From a bacterium (lineage in GTDB: Bacteria; Verrucomicrobiota; Verrucomicrobiia; Limisphaerales; UBA11358): a stretch of 64,000 nt of DNA. The stretch's first letter is position 1. Each line of letters begins with the position of its first letter. Made by a program: the position numbers and the translations under genes. The stretch lies in assembly GCA_021817945.1 (NCBI GenBank), contig JAKAFL010000009.1, forward strand, positions 27,179 to 91,178, read 5' to 3'. Shown one piece after another: positions 49,747 to 58,665 of this stretch. The notes beneath the pieces were generated by a model. It worked only from the letters and a program-made list of their open reading frames with translations. It did no database searches and had not been told where the DNA came from.

Positions 49747-52716
49747 TCAAGGCGCTCCCAGCAAACGCACCGGACCAAGCAGGCCGGATGGCATCAAAGC
49801 GGTTCGGGCAGTCAGCTTGCGAATGTTCGTGCGGGTAAACCGCTGGCTGGATGGCAGTGTTTGGTCTCCAATAATCCGGTTGGGCCAAAAGTTTACAACC
49901 TGAATTTCCAGGTGATTGGCTGCGGCCTGAATTGCACGGGAGATATTCACGCGAAAAGGTGGCGTCCATGTGATGCCAAGATCGCGTCCATTCAATCGAA
50001 CGCGGGCCAGTTCCCGCACATCCCCAAGGTCCAGCCAGATGTCCCCACCCTGCCCCGGCTTCACCGCATCCGGCAGGTCAAAGGTCTTTGTATAAACTGC
50101 CGTGCCGGAGTAATACTTGATTCCAGGCTCGGGCCGCGCAGTCCAATCGGTCAAACCTGGAAATGTCACTGATGCCGGGCCGCCCCAGCGCGGATCAAAA
50201 TGCACCTGCCACGGCCCAGCCAAGGTGGCAAGAGTTGTAATATCCGGGTCATTGAGGCTGGCCGTGGCCGGGTGTTGCACCGCAGGGTCGCGAAAAACGA
50301 TAAACATCGAACCGCATGGAGGGAATCTTAACGGCAATGTGGTGCAACCGCTGGCCTGGGTGTACGAATCGGCAAACCGGCGTGTTCCCGAAACGGGGTC
50401 CCATATCTCCGGCGCTTTGCCGGAAACCCTGAAGGTGCAGAACACTGCGGCCGAATTCGTGGAACGGTTGGCCACGAAATAAATATCCTCTCCTGGATTC
50501 CTCCGGTGAATGTATCCCAAGTCCAGCGGGGTCTCGCGGCCCGCACCGGGGCCTGGCACCAGATTGTCCCCACCCTGCATGCGGGGATCCTTGACCCAGA
50601 TGCAATCCGGCGGCACTCCATCAGCCTGCAAAACTTCGCGCGCGGTTCGATTCGCAATCACCCGGCCTTTGCCGGTGTTTCCATCCCATAACTCATCCGC
50701 CAGTTTCTTCACGGCTGCGTCGGTGGACGCAAATTTTTCCAGCGTTTCACCCCGCCTTGGCTTGGGGCCTATCACTGTGGCGCCAGCCGCCACCAACGAA
50801 CGGATTTTCTCCAGCACCGGCAGTGAAATCGCATCCCGATCCGGAAGCGCCAGCACGCGGTAGCTCATTCCATCCGGCAAAACAATCCTGCCGTCCCTCA
50901 CCTGGGCACGCTGGATCAGAGCCTCGGCGGTAATGACATCGTAATCATAGCCGGGAAGCACATGGGCGGGATCGGAGGCCTTGAGCTGGGAAAAATTGGG
51001 TACTTGATCGCCGTAATAATAACAGGCGTCCGCCACAAACAAACCCTGCTGCAGCATGAACTGGCATCGGTTGATGTAGGCGAAGAAAGGCGCGGAATCA
51101 TCCCACCAAGTCACCTTGGGGTTAAGATGAGTGCCGGCAAAATATTGCTGGCCGGGTATGCCGGTTGAATCCGGCGAGCAGACAAAGGCATGCCAGACCA
51201 GCCGGTTCATGCCTTCGCACAAGGCTTGGTCAAAGGATGGCTTCAAATTATTCCAAAGGCGCTCCTGCCAGTTCGGGCCAATGGTGGTGAAACCCTCGTC
51301 CTGAGTGATGCGGTGACCATAGGTGTGCGCGGCGCTCGCTGGTTGCTTCACAAAAAAGCGGTTGGAATCGCCAATGCGATGGGTCCAGGACCATGCCCAG
51401 AACTCGCTCATCGGCACGTCGTCCCAGCCGAGGCAACGTTGCGCATCTATGGGAACGGAATGCGGACCGCCGGACTCGGGATGAATTTCCAGCCCGTGCC
51501 TGTGGGCATTGTCCCGGAAAAGCCGGTAATGATCATCAATGGCCAGGTCGCCAAGGGTCTGGCGGTAATCAAAGAGAAACCGATCGCTCTGATCACGCGA
51601 ATTCACTATCCGTCCAGCCAGCACCGGCAGCCATGGAACCAGGTCATAGCCATGGCGCTTCCTGAATTCCGCCGGCAGCGCAGGCGTCCAATTGGCCAGC
51701 TCGATTTCCCAACTGTCCGTGTGCAGGTATTTCAGGGTGTTTCCAGACAGCGGCCCGGCATCACCAATCAATGGCTCGACCACTTTGTCCCAGTATTTTT
51801 GAAAAGCCGTGGCGCTGTAAACATCCAGGGCAAATCCGCCCCAGTCATCACTGCTGGTGGAAACATAGGCGTGATCCCCCACAGTGCGGCCAAACCGGAG
51901 CACCTGCCATTCGCCATCCGGCGCGTTCCACTGAAGGACGCCTTGCGCATCCATTTTTCCGGTCAAATCCACCACCTCCGCCGCATCCGCATCCTGCTCG
52001 CCGGGAGTGGCTGGATACTCGGCAAATAACGGGCTGGAGTCCGGCGCGGAAAAGGGTGTGAGGGATTGTTGCAGCGCCTTTTGCCTCCAGTTCTTCAGCG
52101 GCTTATGGGAAAGACCCATTTTTATGCGATACGCAACCACAGCCGTGTCACGGTAAAACCCCTCCCGGGTCTCGGGGACGGGCAGGCGCAGGGTGACATT
52201 CGTGCCGCCGACACATTGCAACTCCGACCACACATACTTTTCAGCTGCATCCTCCCTGGAAACCATCGGGCCGCCAAGGTTCCATCCGCTCTGGATGTTC
52301 AGGCTCATCTCCAATCCCAGGCGGCTGGCCTCGCGCAGGGTGTGTTTGTAAAGTTCGCGCCATGCGGGTGACATGAACGTGGGCCCATGCGGCACCGGGG
52401 CATTGCCATCCTGGTCCGCCCCGCCAGCGTCTATGAGCACAGCCCCGCCGAAACCCTTGGCCTTCATTTCCTCCAGGTCCCGAGTGATGGAGGCTCGCGT
52501 GACATTGCCATTGAGCCACCACCAATAGGCACGAAGACGCGCTTCACGCGGTGGGTCATTCCATCCTGCGTCCAAGGCCATGGTGTTGCCGGCCTGCGCA
52601 CGTCCGTCTGGCTGCCAAACAAGCCAACACAGAAAGCAAATGAAAAAAAGAAACCTGCTGCCACGACATCCCATCAAGCCTCCCGCACATTGGGTTGGCG
52701 GTGATTTTTTGTGCAT
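49747..52716 (-). CDS. Secreted GH106-type alpha-L-rhamnosidase
   Basis: The 989-residue protein starts at 52716, or more likely at the ATG at 52674 (MGCRGSRFLFFICFLCWLVW), with a signal peptide ending near RAQA. The N-terminus (GWNDPPREARLRAYWWWLNG, NVTRASITRDLEEMKAKGFG) and the TIM-barrel segments that follow are those of the GH106 rhamnosidase family: SLNIQSGWNLGGPMVSREDA, GYDLVPWLPVLAGR, DEGFTTIGPNWQERLWNN. The C-terminus has beta-sandwich domains (YSGTAVYTKTFDLPD, GRDLGITWTPPFRVNISRAI). It should release rhamnose from rhamnogalacturonan or similar glycans outside the cytoplasm. It is alone on its strand, with an R1 element 122 bp upstream. Confidence 0.88.
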   Translation of the reverse strand: MHKKSPPTQCAGGLMGCRGSRFLFFICFLCWLVWQPDGRAQAGNTMALDAGWNDPPREARLRAYWWWLNGNVTRASITRDLEEMKAKGFGGAVLIDAGGADQDGNAPVPHGPTFMSPAWRELYKHTLREASRLGLEMSLNIQSGWNLGGPMVSREDAAEKYVWSELQCVGGTNVTLRLPVPETREGFYRDTAVVAYRIKMGLSHKPLKNWRQKALQQSLTPFSAPDSSPLFAEYPATPGEQDADAAEVVDLTGKMDAQGVLQWNAPDGEWQVLRFGRTVGDHAYVSTSSDDWGGFALDVYSATAFQKYWDKVVEPLIGDAGPLSGNTLKYLHTDSWEIELANWTPALPAEFRKRHGYDLVPWLPVLAGRIVNSRDQSDRFLFDYRQTLGDLAIDDHYRLFRDNAHRHGLEIHPESGGPHSVPIDAQRCLGWDDVPMSEFWAWSWTHRIGDSNRFFVKQPASAAHTYGHRITQDEGFTTIGPNWQERLWNNLKPSFDQALCEGMNRLVWHAFVCSPDSTGIPGQQYFAGTHLNPKVTWWDDSAPFFAYINRCQFMLQQGLFVADACYYYGDQVPNFSQLKASDPAHVLPGYDYDVITAEALIQRAQVRDGRIVLPDGMSYRVLALPDRDAISLPVLEKIRSLVAAGATVIGPKPRRGETLEKFASTDAAVKKLADELWDGNTGKGRVIANRTAREVLQADGVPPDCIWVKDPRMQGGDNLVPGPGAGRETPLDLGYIHRRNPGEDIYFVANRSTNSAAVFCTFRVSGKAPEIWDPVSGTRRFADSYTQASGCTTLPLRFPPCGSMFIVFRDPAVQHPATASLNDPDITTLATLAGPWQVHFDPRWGGPASVTFPGLTDWTARPEPGIKYYSGTAVYTKTFDLPDAVKPGQGGDIWLDLGDVRELARVRLNGRDLGITWTPPFRVNISRAIQAAANHLEIQVVNFWPNRIIGDQTLPSSQRFTRTNIRKLTARTALMPSGLLGPVRLLGAP

Positions 52717-52837
52717 CCCTCAAAGGTATTGCCGCCGGGCGATTTTTAAAGGGTAATTTCGCGGGAACGACAAGAAATGCCGGCAGCCGGCCCGGAGGGT
52801 CCTGCCCCGGACCGGCACCGCGAAAGCCAAATCCGCT

Positions 52838-53145
52838 GAGATCCGGTCTTAAAATTGGGAAGGGTGCTGCGTCCTGGGATTTTGGCCTTGGGCGAGGCGG
52901 AGATGTCGGCGCATCCCCGTGGCGGGCTTTAACGACGGCGACAACAAAGCCCAAGGGCAAAAGCACCGTCGCCCGGCTTGTCCCGCCATAGCCCAAAGGG
53001 CGACGGCGGAAGGTTTTCGCACCCAAGCCGGTCTGGCGTTGTTGCTCCCCGGTCGCATACCCGCGTGGGGTATGCTCCATCGTCGCTCCTAGCCATACCG
53101 ACTTGGGCACGAAAACAGCATCCTTCCGAATTTTCAGAAAGGCTC
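52838..53145 (-). repeat. R1 element, near full-length copy
   Basis: About 308 bp, the reverse complement of the copy at 57872-58176 over its whole length, with the end sequence GAGCCTTTCTGAAAATTCGG at 53145 and a more worn end at 52838 (GAGATCCGGTCTTAAAATTG). The internal inverted repeats are kept (GCCGTCGCCC against GGGCGACGGC; CCCAAGCCGG changed by one base at its partner). A conserved open frame over both copies (MEHTPRGYATGEQQRQTGLG) is more likely a by-product of the structure than a gene. Confidence 0.85.
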
Positions 53146-53167
53146 TAAAACGAGAAGCGGCCAGCCC

Positions 53168-54586
53168 TCACTTTGAATCCAAGCTTTTCCATTTTGCGTA
53201 CAGGGCCAGCCGGATCACAACAATCAAAATGATCAATTCCATGGCCCCGACGATCAGAACCCAGTTATCCGGCGGGGTGCTGGTTGGGGCAAGGGAGACC
53301 ACCTGCACATCCTGTGGAGAACGGAGCAGGAGTCGGAATGATTTTGCCCTCCAATCCTTTCCTGCCTGCCAGTTGTTGCCTCGTTCGATGAGGCAGATGC
53401 CGGTCACGTTGACCTGGCTACCACTGGGCAGGTCCGAGAAGCGTCCGATGCTGGCATCAGCCGGCAGGTAGGCTTGAAAAACAAAATCCCCCGCTGACAG
53501 TAACAGGAATTGGTTCACCCCGCGATCCACTCGCTGCAGGACCTTCGCGGATAATTGCACCAGCTTGGAGTCATGGACACCAGTCAAAATCTCATTCAAG
53601 TCAACGACATCCGGTTTAGGCTCGGAATTGACGCCGGTTTTTCGGTATATCGCATCCTCGAGCACCGGGGAATATTCCCCTTTGGTCGGCCAGCCCACAA
53701 TTTCGACCTGGTCCCCGGGCTTCACTTCATCGCGCAAGGTTGTCTGGCATTGCAAGCCCTGTGATCCATCCTGAATGAAAATAGCCCGGCCCGGCTCAAA
53801 ATAGGTCACCGTTCCAGTCACCTTCACCCGATGGGAAGTCACGCCCTCGGGAGTGAACCTCAAAAGGCTGTCAATGGACTGAGCTGGCGCGCTGAAAGGA
53901 TTAAACGGGGCGTTCTTGACCACCGTCAGGCCATCTGCATTGGGCACAAGCAGACGAACCCCAAACAACTGCCTTTGGCGGTTGAACAAGGTCGCACAAA
54001 CCCCACGCACGCGCACCTTGGCGTCCAGCAGGTCATTGAGCTGGTTGGTGGGCACCTCCCTGGTCACCACGGTGAAACGCTCGCCATCGGCCACTATTTC
54101 GAGGTAATAATCGCCCGTGGGCTTCTCATAATTCACCGAGCGCACCATTCCGCTGATTTCCACAAACTGGCTGTCCTGGGACCCGCTTAGAAGCTCCTCC
54201 GCACTCACCGGCCTGGCTTCCGGAAGCGGTCCCTGGCCAGTCACTTGGATGGATGCGACCAGCACAACCGGCGCAAACTCGCCCGAACCCGTCACCCCGT
54301 CCACATCTATGATCTGCCCCGGGACCAGCGGGTTGGAATTTGTCACCTGCAAATAGATCCCCGCCGTGTCGTCCTGCACGAAACGTGAGAAGAGCCCGTC
54401 ATCATAGAATGTCACAACCCCGTGGAGCTTCACCGGCAGATGCTTTTCAGCATCGTCGGCGGAAAGTCCGCGAACGGCAGCCGCAGTTGTCAATGTCGGC
54501 TCAACAGATTCGGCGTGAATCGCAGGCAAAACGCCCATTATCGCGATGCCTAAAACCAACATGCGGATGATTTTGATTTTTTTCAT
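53168..54586 (-). CDS. Membrane-anchored sensor-like protein lacking a kinase domain
   Basis: The start at 54586 (MKKIKIIRMLVLGIAIMGVL, cleaved near IHAE) gives 472 residues. Three repeats of an OB-fold-like periplasmic domain follow, each with a pattern like LPVKLHGVVTFYDDGLFSRF(VQDDTAGIYL), HRVKVTGTVTYFEPGRAIFI(QDGSQGL) and SQVNVTGICLIERG. One membrane helix ends the protein (NWVLIVGAMELIILIVVIRL), with only AKWKSLDSK inside. In related verrucomicrobial proteins the same extracellular module leads into a histidine kinase with HisKA_3, like the partial kinase at 1-572. Here the kinase is missing and an R1 element lies 23 bp after the stop, so truncation by rearrangement is likely. It could be a leftover or a decoy receptor. 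Confidence 0.7.
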   Translation of the reverse strand: MKKIKIIRMLVLGIAIMGVLPAIHAESVEPTLTTAAAVRGLSADDAEKHLPVKLHGVVTFYDDGLFSRFVQDDTAGIYLQVTNSNPLVPGQIIDVDGVTGSGEFAPVVLVASIQVTGQGPLPEARPVSAEELLSGSQDSQFVEISGMVRSVNYEKPTGDYYLEIVADGERFTVVTREVPTNQLNDLLDAKVRVRGVCATLFNRQRQLFGVRLLVPNADGLTVVKNAPFNPFSAPAQSIDSLLRFTPEGVTSHRVKVTGTVTYFEPGRAIFIQDGSQGLQCQTTLRDEVKPGDQVEIVGWPTKGEYSPVLEDAIYRKTGVNSEPKPDVVDLNEILTGVHDSKLVQLSAKVLQRVDRGVNQFLLLSAGDFVFQAYLPADASIGRFSDLPSGSQVNVTGICLIERGNNWQAGKDWRAKSFRLLLRSPQDVQVVSLAPTSTPPDNWVLIVGAMELIILIVVIRLALYAKWKSLDSK

Positions 54587-54755
54587 GGGATTCGAGTTTT
54601 GTTTGTTTGGATTATGCCGTGCCATTCGGCACCGGCGTTTTGTTTTCTGCGTGCAAAAATCCTGCGGCCGGCAGCCATGCGATACCTTTTGCTGTTTCTG
54701 CCATTCTCCGCCCAACTTCGGGCTTGGCAAGTTTTTTTTGTAATTTGGATTTTTA

Positions 54756-54832
54756 GAGCCTGTCTAAAAATTAGGAAGGGTGCTGCAACTGGGGATTTTG
54801 GCTTTGGGCGAGGCGGAACTGTCGGCGCATCC
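54756..54832 (+). repeat. R1 element, truncated copy
   Basis: GAGCCTGTCT then AAAAATTAGGAAGGGTGCTG and GGATTTTGGCTTTGGGCGAG correspond to one end of R1 for about 77 bp, after which the match stops at GCGCATCC. The acr3 stop codon follows 16 bp later, so the missing part was cut off near the end of that gene. The intact end faces the sensor-like gene. Confidence 0.8.
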
Positions 54833-54847
54833 GGGGGTCTGCCATGA

Positions 54848-55909
54848 TCAGCGCCCGTACCAGGCTCGCGTCTGGTTGCAGGCTTTGCAGACTGAGAGCA
54901 TCACCGGAACCTCCACCAATACGCCCACCACGCATGCCAGGGCCGCTCCTGAACCTGGACCAAACAAGGTGATGGCCACCGCCACCGCCAGCTCGAAAAA
55001 GTTGCTCGCACCGATCAATGCCCCGGGGGCGGCAATATTGTGGGGCACCTTCAACCAGCGCATCAGCAAATAGGTGAGGCTGGAATTGAAATAAACCTGG
55101 ATCAGTATGGGCACCGCCAGCAACAACACTGCCATCCATTTTTTTGTTAAATTATCCGCCTGAAAAGAGAAGATCAGGGCCAATGTCAGCAATAATGCCC
55201 CAATCATCACCGGATGAAACCCGGGCAGGAATTTTTTTTCAAACCATTCCTTCCCGCGCGTCCTCAGCAACGTGAACCGTGTGAGCCATCCCGCCGCCAG
55301 AGGCACCATAATGAAAACCATCACGCTCGTGACGAGCACCCTGGGCGGCACAACCACGTTGGCCACCCCGCACAAAAACATCACAATCGGCGCAAAGGCC
55401 GCCAGCATGATGAGGTCGTTCACCGCCACCTGCACCAGCGTGTAGGCCGGGTCCCCATCCGTGAGGTAGGACCATACAAAAACCATGGCCGTGCAGGGCG
55501 CCCCGGCAAGGATGATCAGGCCGGCTGTGTAGCTGCGGGCCGTTTCCACGTCCAACCACCGGATGAATACGTGCTGCATGAAAAACCAGGCGAGAAAAGC
55601 CATGCTGAAGGGCTTCACCAGCCAGTTCACGAACAAGGTCACCATCAATCCCTTGGGCCTCCTGGCAATGCCTCCAATCGAGCTGAAATCCACCTTGAGC
55701 ATCATCGGGTAAATCATCAGCCAGAGCAGGATTCCAATGGGCACATTCACCTGCGACCCCTGTCCGAACTGCATTTTGCTGAGGGCGGACGTGACGCCCG
55801 GCAGCCATTTGCCAAAGGCAACACCCACAACCATGCACACCAACACCCACAGGGTGAGGTAACGTTCAAAAAAGGCGAGCCTCCTGGCTGGAGCATCGGG
55901 AGTGGACAT
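54848..55909 (-). CDS. acr3: Arsenite efflux transporter ACR3
   Basis: I use the ATG at 55909 (MSTPDAPARRLAFFERYLTL; 353 residues); an ATG at 55960 would add 17 residues. About ten membrane helices are visible. The family core is present, with the conserved Cys in ILAGAPCTAMVFVWSYLTDG, and also PIGILLWLMIYPMM, VNWLVKPFSMAFLAW and GASNFFELAVAVAITLFGPG. ACR3 exports As(III) with the proton gradient and needs no ATPase partner. It is the last gene of the ars operon, 70 bp after arsM. An R1 fragment abuts its 3' end. Confidence 0.95.
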   Translation of the reverse strand: MSTPDAPARRLAFFERYLTLWVLVCMVVGVAFGKWLPGVTSALSKMQFGQGSQVNVPIGILLWLMIYPMMLKVDFSSIGGIARRPKGLMVTLFVNWLVKPFSMAFLAWFFMQHVFIRWLDVETARSYTAGLIILAGAPCTAMVFVWSYLTDGDPAYTLVQVAVNDLIMLAAFAPIVMFLCGVANVVVPPRVLVTSVMVFIMVPLAAGWLTRFTLLRTRGKEWFEKKFLPGFHPVMIGALLLTLALIFSFQADNLTKKWMAVLLLAVPILIQVYFNSSLTYLLMRWLKVPHNIAAPGALIGASNFFELAVAVAITLFGPGSGAALACVVGVLVEVPVMLSVCKACNQTRAWYGR

Positions 55910-55979
55910 GGTTCTATGATTTGGGTGGATTGCGGGTGAAGGATTTGTTGTGACCGGCACCGGCGCGTTCCTGCGGCGC

Positions 55980-56822
55980 CTATGGTTTCCATGCCTGCAC
56001 TTCCAGGCTCGTGATGAAATCCGCAGGGCGCGTTCCAGGCGGAAGTTCTTTCGCGATTTTCAAATAAAGGGGATCGCCACCCTCCATCAGGGCATTCACA
56101 TAACCAGGTTTGGGATTCAGCCGCAATCGGACCAATCCTGCCTGTCGTGCCATCCGTTCGGTTTCAGACACCAGCGCTGCTCCAGCCACGCATCCCAGCA
56201 AAGCCTCGTCCATTTGCAATACCCCGGCTGGCAAAGGCTGCAACAACGCCAGGTCGGACACTGCCACCCGGCCTCCTGGTTTGAGCACACGAAAAATCTC
56301 CCTCCACACCTGCGGCTTGTCCGTTGAAAGATTCAGGACACAATTGGACATCACCACGTCCACACTGTTGTCAGCCACTGGCAAATGTTCAATTTCCCCA
56401 AGCCGGAACTCAAGGTTGTCCAACCCGGTCCGCTCGCGGTACGACGCGACGTTTTGGCGCGCTTTCATCAACATTTCCGGTGTCATGTCCACCCCGATCA
56501 CCCTGCCGCTGGAACCCACCTTGGGACCCGCAATGAACGCGTCAAACCCCGCCCCGCTGCCCAGGTCCAGCAACACCTCTCCCGGCTGCAGTCCGGCCAG
56601 CACGGAGGGATTCCCACAAGATAAACCGATGTTGGCGCCGTCAGGCAAAGCCGATAATTCCTCATCGGCATAGCCAATCCTCCGGGCAAGTTGGTTTGCA
56701 TCCAGCGCTTTCATTCCGCTGCAGCAACTGGATTGACGCCGCTCACTGCCGCTTTGGGCAATCTGGCTGAACCCTTCGCGGATCGTGCGACGCACACTTT
56801 CGGAATCGGATTTCGTATTCAT
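55980..56822 (-). CDS. arsM: Arsenite S-adenosylmethionine methyltransferase
   Basis: The 280-residue protein has the class I SAM-binding motif (VLLDLGSGAGFDAFIAG) and the ArsM cysteines: C33/C34 (SSCCSG), C69 (LSCGNP), C161 (SNCVLN) and C211 (GCVAGA). C69, C161 and C211 have the spacing of the arsenite-binding triad of characterised ArsM enzymes; the CC pair serves as the first cysteine position. It methylates As(III) to mono-, di- and trimethyl species, some volatile. It is third in arsR-arsC-arsM-acr3, 9 bp after arsC. Confidence 0.95.
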   Translation of the reverse strand: MNTKSDSESVRRTIREGFSQIAQSGSERRQSSCCSGMKALDANQLARRIGYADEELSALPDGANIGLSCGNPSVLAGLQPGEVLLDLGSGAGFDAFIAGPKVGSSGRVIGVDMTPEMLMKARQNVASYRERTGLDNLEFRLGEIEHLPVADNSVDVVMSNCVLNLSTDKPQVWREIFRVLKPGGRVAVSDLALLQPLPAGVLQMDEALLGCVAGAALVSETERMARQAGLVRLRLNPKPGYVNALMEGGDPLYLKIAKELPPGTRPADFITSLEVQAWKP

Positions 56823-56831
56823 AAATTGGTA

Positions 56832-57281
56832 TTATGATGCTGTTTTACCCGCCTTGGCCTGGTCTCGCCGCCCCGCAGCATAAGCTTCAAACACGCGTCC
56901 GATCTCATCCCGCACCCGGCGAAACACCGCCAGTTTTTCACTATCCGATCCCGTCGCGTGCGCCGGATCATCAAATCCCCAATGATACCGGTTCACCTGC
57001 CCCGGATAAGTGGGACACGCCTGATCCGCATTGCCGCAGACAGTAATGACCGTCTCCACTCGCTGGTTCAAAAACCCATTCATGTGCTTGGAGCGATGAC
57101 CCGAGATGTCAATTCCAACCTCTCTCATGACCTCAATGGCCAGGGGATGCACATAACCAGAAGGATTGGATCCCGCGCTTTGCACGTCAGCAAGGTCTCC
57201 CAAGGCCCTCCTCAAGAGGCCCTCAGCCAGGTGACTGCGACAGGAGTTGCCGGTGCATAAAATGAGTATTGTGGGTTTCAT
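56832..57281 (-). CDS. arsC: Arsenate reductase, thioredoxin-coupled (low-MW phosphatase type)
   Basis: The start at 57281 ([20 protein letters not shown]) gives 149 residues. The phosphatase loop C9-TGNSC-R15 binds arsenate, and C82 and C89 ([11 protein letters not shown]) complete the three-Cys relay of the S. aureus pI258 type, so electrons come from thioredoxin. The start overlaps the arsR stop by 4 bp (ATGA). It turns As(V) into As(III), the substrate of ArsM and ACR3. Confidence 0.95.
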   Translation of the reverse strand: MKPTILILCTGNSCRSHLAEGLLRRALGDLADVQSAGSNPSGYVHPLAIEVMREVGIDISGHRSKHMNGFLNQRVETVITVCGNADQACPTYPGQVNRYHWGFDDPAHATGSDSEKLAVFRRVRDEIGRVFEAYAAGRRDQAKAGKTAS

Positions 57282-57643
57282 TTGCGACATTGTCGTTTGC
57301 ATAGTTCGCTGGCGTCCTGCTTTAGCACGATCTTGAGTTGCGCGGCGTCGGCAATGACCTGCGGATCTCTTTTTACACACGCACACACCCAATCCATGGC
57401 CCCGGCGGCCTCTTTCGGCCCGTCCCCTTCCGCCAGGCGGTAGTAAATCCAGCGCCCTTTCTTGCGCGAAACCACCATTTCCGCCCCATACAAAATGGCC
57501 AAATGACTGGAAATGGTGGACGGGCTCAACCCCAGAAGCTCGGTGATCTGGCACACGCACAATTCCCCGCCCCGCAGGGCCATGAGAATGCGCACGCGGT
57601 TTTCATCCGCCAGAGCCTTGGTGATTCTCATGAGCGCGCGCAT
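57278..57643 (-). CDS. arsR: ArsR-family arsenite-responsive repressor
   Basis: I choose the ATG at 57643 ([20 protein letters not shown]; 121 residues), because the promoter and operator lie at 57653-57701 and an ATG at 57685 would sit inside them. The winged helix shows [20 protein letters not shown], and the metal site ELCVCQ has C29 and C31; more cysteines (CACVKRD, ELCKRQC) follow. The protein represses its own operon until As(III) or Sb(III) binds. It is the first gene of arsR-arsC-arsM-acr3. Confidence 0.95.
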   Translation of the reverse strand: MRALMRITKALADENRVRILMALRGGELCVCQITELLGLSPSTISSHLAILYGAEMVVSRKKGRWIYYRLAEGDGPKEAAGAMDWVCACVKRDPQVIADAAQLKIVLKQDASELCKRQCRK

Positions 57644-57652
57644 ATTATTTTT

Positions 57653-57701
57653 ATATTTCGTTATACATCGAAATATTAAATCCACGACGATCTTTTGTCA
57701 A
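57653..57701 (-). promoter_or_regulatory. ars operon promoter with overlapping palindromic ArsR operator
   Basis: On the minus strand TTGACA (57701-57696) and TAATAT (57678-57673) are 17 bp apart, close to a perfect sigma70 promoter. A palindrome ATATTTCG-8-CGAAATAT at 57653-57676, with perfect 8-bp arms, overlaps the -10 box and the start site. That is where a repressor of the ArsR type would bind. arsR starts 10 bp downstream. Confidence 0.85.
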
Positions 57702-57764
57702 GTCATGGGAAGCGAATTTCCTGGTGAAAAAATGCCTGCTGAAAACCGTCTTTCTGTTCGGAAT

Positions 57765-58233
57765 CCGAAATGCGAAATGGAAAGGGTCACGATGCGGCAG
57801 GATGCTGGATCGGAAACTCTTTGGAATAATCAAAACCATACCCGAAAGCGGTCTGGTAAGATTTTTCCACAGAGCCTGTCTTAAAATTCGGAAGGATGCT
57901 GTTTTCGTGCCCAAGCCGGTATGGCGAGGCGCGACGATGGAGCATACCCCACGCGGGTCTGCGACCGACGAGCAACAACGCCAGACCGGCTTGGGCGCGA
58001 AAACCTTCCGCCGTCGCCCTTTGGGCTATGGCGGGACAAGCCGGGCGACGGCGCTTTTGCCCTTGGGCTTTGTTGTCGTCGTCGTTACAGCACGCCACGG
58101 GGATGCGCCGCCAGTTCCGCCTCGCCCAAGGCCAAAACCCCCAATCGCAGCCCCTTCCCAATTTTCAGACAGGCTCATAGAGTTTGCGCCCAGCAGATTG
58201 GGGTAGATTGGCCTTTTGAATTTCGTTTTTCGG
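57765..58233 (+). repeat. R2 element interrupted by R1
   Basis: The two halves of an R2 copy flank an intact R1. The left half (57765-57871) matches the first two thirds of the copy at 63605, for example GATGCGGCAGGATGCTGGAT and GAAAGCGGTCTGGTAAGATT. The right half (58177-58233) continues with GAGTTTGCGCCCAGCAGATT and TTTTGAATTTCGTTTTTCGG. Without R1 the copy would be about 164 bp, like the uninterrupted one. Confidence 0.85.
57872..58176 (+). mobile_element. R1 element, intact copy (MITE-like, 305 bp)
   Basis: The ends are inverted repeats: GAGCCTGTCTTAAAATTCGG on the left against GAGCCTGTCTGAAAATTGGG read from the right, 22 of 24 bases alike when AAGG is included. Inside are two further perfect 10-bp inverted repeats, CCCAAGCCGG (57910) with CCGGCTTGGG (57986), and GCCGTCGCCC (58010) with GGGCGACGGC (58043). 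No transposase is encoded. It interrupts an R2 copy; the three flanking bases (ACA left, ATA right) compare with AAA at the empty site, so a 3-bp target duplication is possible but imperfect. Confidence 0.85.
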
Positions 58234-58322
58234 GTTGAATCCAATCGGCTGCTTCCGGGGTTGACCCCGCCCGGGATGGCAATGGATTCGCGAGAAAACC
58301 CGCGAATCCATTCCATGCGAAG

Positions 58323-58398
<76 letters not shown>

Positions 58399-58665
58399 AA
58401 AATGCTTGAAACAAACAATTTACAGCATGCTTGGGTAAGACCCCGCCTTGTGCCAAACTGTCACCAGATGCCAAATTGCGTTTGTTTCCAAAAGTCTAAA
58501 GCCCGCCGTACAACCCAGCGTTGAGGCATGATACGGCAATTTAAATACAGACGGCAAGCTCTATCATGAGGGGTTCGGGCGCCCCAAATAATCCCTCCGA
58601 ACATACGGGAACTCCGCTCTTGGAGACGCTTGTTTTGGCGCAGGATTCTGCTAGTTTGCTGCGGC

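Noticed and set aside
52850..53110. Open frame in R1 (MEHTPRGYATGEQQRQTGLG...), conserved with the frame at 57930-58190
   Set aside because: The conservation follows the whole repeat, including inverted ends and internal stems. The frame runs into unrelated flanks in both places and has no start of its own with a ribosome site. I treat it as a by-product of R1.
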